Positions 10,927 to 20,842 of a stretch of 64,000 nt of DNA are shown here, one piece after another. The notes under the pieces were generated by a model. That model made no database searches and was not told the origin of the DNA. It worked only from the letters and a program-made list of their open reading frames with translations. The stretch comes from Podospora comata (lineage: Eukaryota; Ascomycota; Sordariomycetes; Sordariales; Podosporaceae): assembly GCA_017354895.1 (NCBI GenBank), contig CP071495.1:3517001-3581000 (forward strand), read 5' to 3'. The translations under genes and the position numbers were made by a program. Positions within the stretch are counted from its first letter, which is position 1; the number at the start of each line of letters is the position of its first letter.

Positions 10927-12869
10927 ATATTCCCACCAAAGACTTCATTTCAACGGACCTGACGGGCAGGACAAATAACGACTTTTGTTAACGGCGGTTC
11001 GCTTGGGGTTTACGGTTTCATCGGGTTATTTACGGCTACATCACTGGGAAAGGGGTTCTTTTTTTCAGCACGGTGTAGCATAGGGATCGGAAGCGCTCCA
11101 GGATTCCTTAGATCGGAATTGCATCAAGATACGAACAGAAAACGCCGCTCCGCCCGGCAGCCCGGAGCATGGAGATGTGATACCACACAATAAAGTCAGC
11201 ATGCCCAAAAACTGATGACGTGACGAGAACTTTCTTGGGATCGGAAGCGGAATGTGATGTATGCCGCGGAGGGCGCAGGAATCACGCAGCTCAAGACAGA
11301 AATCGAGACTGATTCCCAATCCAACTGCGCCAGTGCCACTTCGTGTGCTTGTACTCGTGCTGGCCGAGAAGCCCCCGAGTTGATGACATCACTTGAAGAC
11401 TACGCGACCACGCGTTAAGTGCAATAGACTGGCCATTGAGGTGTCGACGACGAGGAAAAGATATGCAAAGTGTGTCGGTGGAGTGTGTCGAGGCCTTCTC
11501 CAGTCCATATGGTATATTGCTGCTGACTCTTTGCCGCGCCGAGCCTCTCTTTGTCCTGGTCTTCTTCGATTGTTCGAGGGTTGTTCGAGCAAGCTGTTTG
11601 TTGGAAATCTTATCTCAGTCCAACATGTAGGTCTCCAAGCAAGCCCGTCATGCCGTAATTATCGCCAGTATATCAATAAGGCGGTTGGGTAATATTCATG
11701 CAGCTGCTGGTTCCAAAACACCGGATCATTCCGGAGGTTGGAGGTCTCGGCCCTGAGATGAGTTGGCAAAGAACACAACATTCTCTATTCGTCCACCCAA
11801 ACAGACGTTGGAAGGCACAAATAACAACCAAAATCCACCACAACCTCAGGGGTTTTCCACATCTCAGAATCGTGATGCCTTTCCATGTCTCCGTATCTCA
11901 AAAGAAAAGCTGAGGATCGTTGCCCTGTCCGGCAAGTGCCGTTTGACTCTTGCCACTGGTATCTTGACGCTGCCAAGGCCGGGAAGCCTGGGGAAAGTGT
12001 GGGATGCCCGACAGGCCGGGAGGTCAAGACATGGGAGGATGATGCCATCTGGATATCAAAATCGAGGGTTCACCTTGCTTATAACCTGTCAACTTGTCAG
12101 TTCTTCAGGGTCCTTTCCCAACTGCAATTCGAACAGACATAGCAATTGGATCCGGCCGATTGGTTGCTGTCGGCGGCGTTGATCGGAAACTTTTTATTAG
12201 CCTCGTGGAACCTTTACAGCCGAACGGGGCTAGAAGAGTTGGCAGCGATCCTTGTGAATTTTTTACCATGATCGAAACCCGGCCCGGCGATAAAGCACTT
12301 TGCACTTTTCAAGGGGGAGAGGGGGGCTTGAAACTTCGGTTGAGAATCGGTCTATGAAAGTTTACACTTTGAAGGCGGCGGGCTGGACTTGCGGTGACAG
12401 CTGCTGCATGTGAGAACCTGGAAGGAAGCCCACACACAACGCACCCCGGGCGGCCGTTGATGCAATTCCAAGCAAAATCCTGCCACAGAAAAATGGCTCC
12501 CCTTCGGCCGCTCACTACCAGAGAAAGAAAAAGACTGGAGCCTCGGGCTTAACCGGCAACTGCGTTGCTGTTAGCGCTACTGTGCCGGCCAGTGATAAGG
12601 CTGGAAATGGAGCAGAAATGCAGTGGATGGCTGGCGATGGCCCGTGCCCGCACTGACAAGGGGCGCCGGGAAGACTCGCAAAGCTCAAAAGCTGGTCTCT
12701 TCCAAGGCCCACTTGTCGAATTTTTTTCCCTCTCCCCCCCCAAACCCTCTCGTCCGCAGAATTTAATTCTCGCGACCTCCCCATCTCTTCCCGTTTCCAA
12801 TCTCTCACCGCAGAGATCTCTCCACTCATTCTTTTCTAATCGAGGCCGACTTGATCAGAAATCTTCAAA
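10927..12869. other. Long intergenic region before the ADP/ATP carrier
   Basis: About 1.9 kb with only short overlapping frames on both strands and no domain-like sequence. The last about 150 bases (12720-12869) are C/T-rich and form the leader of the carrier gene. I see no tRNA, repeat or transposon signature. Confidence 0.5.
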
Positions 12870-14474
12870 ATGTCTGACGTTAAGCCTCACGTTTTGGGCA
12901 TGCCCGTAAGTTCAACCTCTCTGCCGCCGTCATCTCCGTTAATTCCCTCGGATCCGTCCACGCCGGCGCCCACGAAACCCCTCGGAGCCCTGTCGTCATG
13001 ACTGCCATCACCAATTGACCCCGACGACTCGGAACAATGGTCTCTTGGATGATGGCCTTCATGATGGCATCCTCCCGAGTGCTGTTGGGCACCGGCTGTA
13101 GCGGTTACCCCTCCAAACGGACGATATCAGAATTGTGCGCAGTTTAACTAACATGTTTTGGAATAGCCCTTCGTGGTGGACTTCTTGAGTACGTAGAACC
13201 CGAAATCAACGACCGGACGAACACATTCACATTCGCTTTCTCTTTTCCTTGAGAATGCTGGGTGTCGGATATCCCTCGCTGCGCCGCAGTTGGTTGGGCC
13301 TCGCAATTCACAACAGCATGCTGACAACATACAACAGTGGGTGGTGTCTCCGCCGCCGTCTCGAAGACCGCTGCTGCTCCCATCGAGCGCATCAAGCTTC
13401 TCGTTCAGAACCAGGTACGTTGTTACCGGGCACACATCTGCCCTCCCTGACTGCTCTCTTGTGGGCGGGGCGGCTGGAATTGCTGCATATGCTACGGTGG
13501 ATCAATCTGATCTCCGCTGTCACGTGCCAGCAGCTACAGCCCTCCCTGGAGAGCGGCAGGTCCCGCAACCACACATTTCCGACGGATCACTAACAACCCT
13601 CCAGGATGAGATGATCAAGGCCGGCCGCCTCGACCGCCGCTATGCTGGTATCACCGACTGCTTCAAGCGCGTCACCGCCGACGAGGGTGTCATGTCCCTC
13701 TGGCGTGGCAACACTGCCAACGTCATCCGTTACTTCCCCACCCAGGCCTTGAACTTCGCTTTCCGTGACAAGTTCAAGAAGATGTTCGGCTACAAGAAGG
13801 ACAAGGATGGCTACGCCAAGTGGATGGCTGGTAACCTTGCCTCCGGTGGTGTAAGTTTTGCTCTGGATCTGCTGTTGGCACGAGGCCTGTGCTGACATTG
13901 ATATCTCTAGGCCGCTGGTGCCACTTCCCTCCTCTTCGTCTACTCCCTTGACTACGCCCGTACCCGTCTGGCCAACGACTCCAAGTCTGCCAAGGGTGGC
14001 GGTGCCCGTCAGTTCAACGGTCTCATCGACGTCTACAGAAAGACTCTCGCCGCTGACGGCATCCGCGGTCTCTACCGTGGCTTCGGTCCTTCCGTTGCCG
14101 GCATTGTCGTCTACCGTGGTCTCTACTTCGGCATGTACGACTCCATCAAGCCCGTCCTCCTTGTCGGTGACCTCCAGAACAACTTCCTTGCCTCTTTCGC
14201 CCTTGGTTGGTGCGTCACCACCGGTGCCGGTATCGCCTCTTACCCCCTTGATACCGTCCGTCGTCGCATGATGATGACCTCCGGTGAGGCTGTCAAGTAC
14301 AAGTCCTCTTTCGATGCCTTCCAGCAGATCGTCCGCAAGGAGGGTGTCAAGTCTCTCTTCAAGGGTGCCGGTGCCAACATCCTCCGTGGTGTCGCCGGTG
14401 CTGGTGTCTTGTCCATCTATGACCAGCTCCAGGTCCTCATGTTCGGCAAGGCCTTCAAGGGTGGTTCCGGCTAA
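12870..14474 (+). CDS. Mitochondrial ADP/ATP carrier, five exons, 314 aa
   Basis: Exons 12870-12905, 13167-13188, 13338-13414, 13605-13850 and 13911-14474. The second exon is only 22 nt. The first three introns are long for this window (261, 149 and 190 nt); the last is 60 nt. The protein exchanges ADP for ATP across the inner mitochondrial membrane. It has three mitochondrial-carrier repeats, each with a P-x-[DE]-x-x-[KR] signature (PIERIK, LDYARTR variant, PLDTVRRR), and the diagnostic ADP/ATP carrier signature RRRMMM at about residues 244-249. Length and the absence of a cleaved presequence are typical. Codon use is strongly biased to C-ending codons, as expected for a very highly expressed gene. 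It is equivalent to yeast PET9/AAC2. Confidence 0.97.
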
Positions 14475-15106
14475 ATGCACTTAGCCATTGTACAAACACA
14501 ACAATGACAGGGGAAGGACGGTGGCGGTTTTGGGGAAGAAGAGATGGGTAGACAGGGTGGATCCGTTCGTGGCCGTATGGACGTGCTGGGACGGTGGAAA
14601 AACACTTGCGGGTTAAAATTGGGCATGTCTGGCGTTATGGGACGCGGATGGGCCGAGGGTTACTCGCTGTAATTTATACTCTTTCAGCCATTCCTGGTGT
14701 ATTCCTCGTCACGATGGGATTGCTTTGCCACTCCTGGCTATTTCCTTTGGTTGCATGCGAATCATAGATCCTTGACAGTACTGAATTTGCGGTTTAGAGT
14801 GATTTTTCTCGTCCTTGCCTACTTTGTGAGATGTCATTTTGTAAAAGATATATCTCCTTCCATATATCAACACCAAGGTTGCCGGTGATATGGATGGAAG
14901 ACCAGAATGGTGATGCTTCGCCTGACAAACGGTCACGTTACGTAATTGGCCAGTCGCGTCACGCTTTCCAATTTCAATCTTTCAACTCCAACCTTGTTCA
15001 ATTAATTAAACGAACCCCAACCGCCCCAGATTCCTACCTAACGTCGAAATCACCTTTCATCTCAAGTCTTAGCAGAACAACTATCCGACTTGCTAGGTAT
15101 ATCAGC
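14475..15106. other. Intergenic region between carrier and CENP-X
   Basis: Tandem spacer of 632 bases. It holds the carrier 3' UTR (T-rich from about 14660) and the A/C-rich leader of the following gene from about 14960. No further feature seen. Confidence 0.5.
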
Positions 15107-15577
15107 ATGCCACCAAAACAGTCTACCGGTGCGGGCGGCCGCGGTCGACCAGCCGGGAGCGTTAACAAGTCCAGCGCTGCTGCAGAAACGGCAGCCAACT
15201 CGAGTAAACGCGCAACAGCCAATACCACTACTGGTGCCAACAAGAAGAGAAAAGCCACACTCTCCGACGAAGAGAACGACTCTGGCAGACGACGAACCCA
15301 GCCAGAAGTGGAGGAGGAGGAAGAAGACGAAGACGACGAAGACGACGAAGACGACGAGAGGGAGTCGATCCCGCCTGAGCTACTCTCAAAGATCGTTCAC
15401 GAGCTGTTTGAGCACAAGGAAACCAAGATCACCAAGGACGCTAACAATGCTCTGTCGGGGTATATAGATGTTTTTGTGAGGGAAGCGATCGCGCGAGCGG
15501 CTGCGGAGAGGAAGGGGGTTTTTTTGGAGGTGGAAGATTTGGAGAAGGTGGCGGCGCAGTTGGTTTTGGATCTTTGA
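15107..15577 (+). CDS. mhf2: CENP-X / MHF2 histone-fold protein with AT-hook-like N-terminus, 156 aa
   Basis: Single exon; I chose the ATG at 15107 (MPPKQ...) because the in-frame sequence upstream is leader-like. The C-terminal about 70 residues (IPPELLSKIVHELFEHKETKITKDANNALSGYIDVFVREAIARAAAER..FLEVEDLEKVAAQLVLDL, residues 88-156) match the histone fold of CENP-X/MHF2. That protein pairs with CENP-S/MHF1 at kinetochores and with the FANCM-type helicase at stalled forks. Residues 1-60 are Gly/Ser/Lys-rich with an AT-hook-like GGRGRPAGS core (10-18) and a basic KKRKA patch. Residues 68-86 are an almost pure Glu/Asp run. Animal CENP-X (about 80 aa) lacks this extension. The core call is strong; DNA binding by the tail is inferred. 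Confidence 0.88.
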   Translation: MPPKQSTGAGGRGRPAGSVNKSSAAAETAANSSKRATANTTTGANKKRKATLSDEENDSGRRRTQPEVEEEEEDEDDEDDEDDERESIPPELLSKIVHELFEHKETKITKDANNALSGYIDVFVREAIARAAAERKGVFLEVEDLEKVAAQLVLDL

Positions 15578-17736
15578 GGTTATGGAGGAGTTGGGGACAG
15601 TCAGCATATGGGCAAGAGCCAGGACGGTGGTCACCGACGACAAGGCTGAATGGACAGTGGGGCTTTGGTTGTGAGGCTATTTATACGGCATCTTCAAGGC
15701 AAAGGCAGGGTGGATGGCCGCCGCTGAGTTGGTTTATGGCGGGTGGGTAGCGGATAGTGTTATGGAAAGGAAGAGAGGGGGTTTACCAACACGCAACATC
15801 CGGCCGATCATCTTTCAGATGCCGGCCAGGAGACGGAACGGAACAGGTTCGTTGTTTAAGCCGGGCCAGTACCGATGCAGGAGGGTGATGTTTCTTGGCC
15901 CTGTGCTTTGTTGTTCCTGCTTTTCTGGGGTTGGGGGCGTGGGTTGGAATAGAATACAAGGCGTCTAGGAAAAGGCAGATGGAGTCGGACTAAGTCTACT
16001 TTGAGGGGATTGATGAAGGAAGTCCTCCTCGAGGAAGGCCTTCTAATACAGACAAGTCTTTAGACATGACTCTGATGTTGGCACATGACATAAAACGACG
16101 AGAGAACATGAATCGAAGCGTCAGTTCGGACGATGAGTTAGGAAGATGCTGCGAATCCGCCACCACCCCATCAGCTTCTCCAAAAGTCGGTGCGTATGCA
16201 TGTTTTGGTAGATCGGGCTGTTGAATCTTGGAAAGCTATCAATGAGAAACAAAAGCGACGCTACGAATAATAATCCTGCTTGCGTTTGCCGTGGATGTTT
16301 CGACAGGGTGAATGCTTGTTACGGGACCTGCACTCCGTAGGGGAAAAGCCAAGATATGGATGACAGAAAATAAAAAACCCCCAGCAGCAAGCGCCGACCA
16401 GAAGATGTCGCTGTGTGAGCCGAGGCGCTTGGGGGAGAAGGCTGAAACCGAGAGCTGTTTGACATGCGTCACAGAACCCGCACTCTGTGGCAGAAGAAGC
16501 CCGTGCATAGGTCTGGTGGGCGGCCCCCCTGCCAACCCCTGTTTTTTCTGGAGAGCCTCCACGGTCACCCGCTCTTCCAGCGGCGCGAACTGGACAACAG
16601 CAAACCTTATTTCGGCTCCATCTGTGTCCGAATCCACTCAATTCGACGTCAACCTCGACTTGTCCATGCTGGCCACAGCCGCCCCAGGGCCACGAGGGCA
16701 GCAACCGCTGTGGCTTGCTCCCCGGGGCTGTGGCCGGCGATGGCACTGGATCAGAGGCTTCATCATCAGCCGGCACTTGCAGCGTTTCCTTTGACCACGG
16801 CGTTTATCCTTTTGCTGTCAGCTCTCTTCCACTGGGACTTGGCCACGCAAGAGAAGCAAGCCCAAGACCTTCAAAGCCACACGGAAGATACAGACATCCG
16901 GGCGGCTGCTATGAATATATACTACATTGACAAGGTGCTAACAAAGTGCCATAGGTATTGGTGCAGCCAAGCGAGGGGTAGTTATTAGTGAAACGCCGCA
17001 TCGAGGCGGGAGAGAGATGGCTTGTTCCCAGCAGTCTGGGACCAGTGAGATTCTCATCCATGTCCCCCAAAACACCATCTCAGGATAGCTTGCCACCACA
17101 CAGATGAACCCATGATGCGTTCGCAACAATTGCCAGCTGCAAACACGAGCAGGACCTCGTTCAGCATTGATCCTTGATATAAACCAATTTCCTTTGGTTT
17201 TTCTTGGTGGCATCGCAGCTTTCCTAGCCTAGCGCCGAGAGGTTGCGGTCAAAACGTCGAGACGTTTCAAAGACCTCACCTTGGACCCCCTGGCCCTTGC
17301 AAGCACCCCCTGTCCCCCCTACCATTCGGATGTCTCGAGATGCGCTGCAGGTGGATGCGTGCGAGTGCACACCTTCAGACGATCCTTCACTTTCCCGCCG
17401 GGACCATATTCATGCTTTAAATCACGGCACGTCCCAGACCTCCTGGCCTGGCCTTCTCTTTTTTCCTCTTCATCTGTCCATAGTCTTCAGTTCAGGTGTC
17501 GTCCTGTTTTCTTAATCTTTTTCCTCTCTCTTCTCTTCTTCGCCGTCAACCATTCTTTTGACCCTTTACCAACTACCAGGCTAGACCTGTAATATTCACA
17601 CAGCGCCAGTCGCTTTATTATCAGAAAAACAACTTAACAAACACTCTCTTTTTCGACGAGCCGGACACTCGCTTCAAACCTCCCCTTTTTATTTTATCAC
17701 CAAACAACACAAAATCACACACACATATACCTCAAA
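15578..17736. other. Long intergenic region upstream of the cupredoxin
   Basis: About 2.2 kb. Frames of up to 174 codons occur at 16261-16988 on both strands, but they overlap each other, have no domain-like pattern and are probably chance in GC-rich DNA. From about 17280 to 17736 the plus strand is C/T-rich and G-poor, which suggests a long 5' leader for the cupredoxin gene. Confidence 0.45.
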
Positions 17737-18455
17737 ATGCAGTTCAAGACACTTGCCCTTGCCGCTCTCGCGAGCTTGGCCTCCGCCCAAAGAACCTGGG
17801 TTGTCACCGTTGCGCAGAACGGCAGCCTCACCTTTTCCCCCGACAACATCAAGGCCGCCCCAGGCGAGTTTGTCCAGTTCCAGTTCCTCGCTGGCAACCA
17901 CACCGTCACTCAGTCCACCTTCGACAAGCCATGCCAGCCCATCGCCATGCACAGCAACGCTACCGGCTTCCACTCCGGCTTCCAGCCCGTGGCCGCCTCT
18001 GCCTCGATGGGCATGATCCCCACCTACACCATCCAGATCAACAACACCAACCCCCTCTGGCTCTACTGCGCTCAGGGCCGTCACTGCGAGAACGGCATGT
18101 CCATGGTCATTAACGAGCCGTACGTTTTTTTCCCTCTACCTCTTCAGACTGAAGATATGACAAACTAACACATCAAAACAGAGCAACCAACCCCAACCGC
18201 ACCCTCGCCAACTACAAGGCCCTTGCCGCCCAGGCTCAGACCATTCTCCCCGGCGGCAGCGCCTCGGGCGGCCAGACCGGCAGCACCGACTCCCCCACCA
18301 CTCCCCCCACCGGCACCACCCCCGATGGCGAGACCGTCCCCGGCACCGAGACCTCCGAGAGCGCCACCCCAAGCGTCACGGCCGGTGCTGGCATGCTCGC
18401 CGCGCCAGGAGCCTTTGTGCTCTTTGCCGCCGGTGCCGTCGCCATGCTTCTTTAA
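17737..18455 (+). CDS. Secreted GPI-type cupredoxin (plastocyanin-like), two exons, 218 aa
   Basis: Exons 17737-18119 and 18182-18455, with a 62-nt intron (GTACGT donor, branch ACTAACA). A signal peptide is clear (MQFKTLALAALASLASA, residues 1-17). Residues about 20-128 form a cupredoxin domain with likely type-1 copper ligands: His in GNHTVTQS, then Cys and His in LYCAQGRHCENGM and the nearby Met. The tail (about 140-190) is Ser/Thr/Gly/Pro-rich and the last about 25 residues are hydrophobic (ending FAAGAVAMLL), the pattern of a GPI-anchor signal. This is the fungal extracellular serine-rich/cupredoxin family found at the cell surface. The redox partner is unknown. Codon use is biased to C-ending codons, suggesting high expression. 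Confidence 0.92.
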
Positions 18456-19029
18456 TGTCCTTTTTTACCACGTGGGTATTAGAGTGATGTTTTTTTCAAT
18501 TTCAAAAGGCAGGAGGAGGAATTTAATATTTTTTGGGACTTGTTTCAAAGGGATAAACAGGAGGCTACCTATCTAGCCCTAGGGTTTTGGGGCTGGGTGA
18601 GTGGGGATGATGATACCAAAGAGAGAAAGAGCCTGGTGAATGGAGTCGTTTTATGTTGTTCAATTCTAGGGGGAGATATCTTGGTGTACATAATTCTTTG
18701 TTGTGGTTGCATGATATCGCCCCGGTGTTCTTTTTTGTTTTTTTGACTTGGGGCTTTTTGCAAAAGGAAACCAATGTGTTTTTCTATTGCATTTTTTAGC
18801 TGTATCAAAAATTTATATGTGGTGTTGTTTATGGTAACCTTTTCGTTCAAGAATATATGCCAAGTGTGGTGATCATGAAAAATGCAACGTAATATGGCTT
18901 GAAGCTTTGTATGACAATTTGACTAGACAGAAAAGTCCACGTATATGATACATCCATAATTTTCCCTTCCCCAAAAAAGCCCGGAAAAACAAAACTCGCT
19001 TCTTGACTATACCTATATAGCTGATAACC
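18456..19029. other. Convergent intergenic region
   Basis: Between two 3' ends. T-rich on the plus strand with several homopolymer T runs (for example near 18730). Contains only UTR-like sequence. Confidence 0.5.
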
Positions 19030-19959
19030 CTATTCATCCTTCTGCCCCGGAATTTTCCTCACCTTCCTCCCCTTCGCCGCCGCCTCGCACAGCGGCCTCC
19101 TCGGCTCCGTCCCCGGCCACCCCTTGGGCATCTTGACATAGCCGACCTTTCTGTACTTGTCGCTCTTTGCGAAAAAATCAACCCAGTGCTTCAGCCCGTC
19201 GTGCACCTTTTTCAACGCCTCCTCCCTCTCCTTCTTTTTCATCTCCTTGAGCTCCGCGCGGGAGAAGTGCTTGTCTACGGCTGGGTCGTCCAGGGGGAGG
19301 TACATCTCTTCCACCCCCCTCATGTCGGGGGAGCGGTCTTCGGCAAAGCAACCCGTGACGTAGGCGCGGGCGGCGTCGCAGCCGGCAAAGTAATGGTAGG
19401 AGCCGCCGGGGCCGTAGGTGCGGCGGTTGGAGGAGACGTCGTAGATTGTCCAGTTGATTGCTAGGTAGATGGGGAGGTCGGGGTTGGTGCCGTCGTAGAG
19501 GGAGAGTTCAGCTGGGGTGAGGTAGATCGGTCCTTGCTGCGAGGGGGTGTTAGTGACTGAAAGGGGGCAGGTCGAAAGGGGGCGGGGGAAACGCACGAGG
19601 AGTTCCTTGTAGTAGGCTTTGGTTAGGTACTTTGGGGGGTTGGACATGCCCCAGAAGAAGGTCTCGCCGTTGGAGACGAGGTAGCTCAACCCGCAAGAGG
19701 CGAGGAAGAGGAAAGAGATGACACGGAGGGCGTCGAGAGCGATATTGGCGGTGTCGTACTCGTCGACATCATCTTTGGACTTTTTCTTCTTGGACTTTGG
19801 CTTCTTTACGGGTTGGGATGTTTTCTTGCTGGTGGATTCTGATTCTGAGGAGGAGAGCGTCTGAACTCGTTTGAGGGGGAGCTGTTGTTCGGTTTCTGAG
19901 GCAGAGGAGTCTTTGGCCTCGGGCTTGCGCCGCCGGACTGCGGGTTCGGGGGAGGCCAT
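19030..19959 (-). CDS. Membrane-anchored cytochrome b5-like (MAPR family) protein, 289 aa
   Basis: Minus-strand exons 19959-19597 and 19536-19030, with a 60-nt intron at 19537-19596 (donor GTGCGT, branch CACTAACAC, acceptor TCGCAG). The intron has no stop and is a multiple of three, so the frame stays open through it. I chose the start MASPEP; upstream in-frame sequence looks like leader. The N-terminus is Ser/Lys-rich with a strong basic run (about 51-62), then one membrane span (about 74-95). A cytochrome b5-like heme/steroid-binding domain follows from about 122 (GPIYLTPAELSLYDG, LPIYLAINWTIYDVSS, YGPGGSYHYFAGCDAARAYVTGCF). The C-terminus is basic. It resembles the Dap1/PGRMC/neudesin group, likely ER or nuclear-envelope, acting in sterol or heme handling; that role is inferred. 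Confidence 0.9.
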   Translation of the reverse strand: MASPEPAVRRRKPEAKDSSASETEQQLPLKRVQTLSSSESESTSKKTSQPVKKPKSKKKKSKDDVDEYDTANIALDALRVISFLFLASCGLSYLVSNGETFFWGMSNPPKYLTKAYYKELLVRFPRPLSTCPLSVTNTPSQQGPIYLTPAELSLYDGTNPDLPIYLAINWTIYDVSSNRRTYGPGGSYHYFAGCDAARAYVTGCFAEDRSPDMRGVEEMYLPLDDPAVDKHFSRAELKEMKKKEREEALKKVHDGLKHWVDFFAKSDKYRKVGYVKMPKGWPGTEPRRPLCEAAAKGRKVRKIPGQKDE

Positions 19960-20842
19960 CGGGGGTGGTTTACAAGAGGGATTCAGGAGAGCTTGGGGAC
20001 AAGTAGATTCAATTGGGGTGTTTAACGGTGGACAAACGGATATTGTACTCCGTACAGCAAGAGGTGGTATGTATGAAGAGAAGTCCGGTATGGCCAGATC
20101 TCCAACGTTGTTTTTAACCGGCCATGCGAGGCTGAGAAGTGGGATGCGACGGAGGGATGGGAACTGACGGTCCGCGATTGCTGCAATCAATGAGTGACCA
20201 TTGAACCCCCTGTGCTTCTGCTTCGGTGAGCAGTTCCGCAATCTCGGATTGGAGCGAGACTGCAGATGACTGAGAGCCCCGCTTTGGACCGCGAAGCTAG
20301 CTCGCGCGTCGCCCATAGCAACTCCCCACAGTACGATATGCCGGGCTGTGGTTGGTCAAAATGGCCTGAAGAAAGCACTGGGCAGGTCAGTGGTAAATAC
20401 AGCAACCCTGTAAAATTAATAACGCTCTGGTCTGTCTCTCCCTCAGCGGGACAATTTCCAGATTATCAATCCCAAGATTGCGATCACGACTTGTATGACT
20501 GACCACCACCTGCCATTGCATTCACCCTTTTTTGTCGCACATTTTTCATGGTGCAGGTCTAGCACACTTTTACACACAACCACAACCGTATCCTACCCAT
20601 TGTATTTTGGGCACGACACGAGCTTTTATCTTGATCCGAACCCTGATAACAAACGAGAGTGAGGGTGCAAATAGACTTCGACGCACGGGGAGAAGCCACC
20701 ACCCCCTCCGCAAGACAAAAAGACAAGACAACACCCTGTCGTCATTCGGTAAACCACCTATCAACTGCGCAAACCCAACATCAGTCCTTTACGGAATCCC
20801 TTTGCATGACACCACAATAACATATACCTTCAACACTCGACC
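19960..20842. promoter_or_regulatory. Divergent promoter region
   Basis: Head-to-head spacer of 883 bases between the MAPR-like gene (minus) and the coiled-coil gene (plus). Bases 20530-20842 are A/C-rich with few G and read as a leader. No RNA gene or repeat is evident. Confidence 0.45.

Noticed and set aside
12906-13166. Possible C/D snoRNA in the first ADP/ATP carrier intron
   Set aside because: Only a loose TGATGG-like box is visible, with no paired D box or terminal stem.
16261-16988. Overlapping frames of 160-174 codons on both strands
   Set aside because: They overlap each other in opposite directions, have mixed Cys/Arg/Trp-rich composition with no domain pattern, and lie in GC-rich DNA where chance frames are common.
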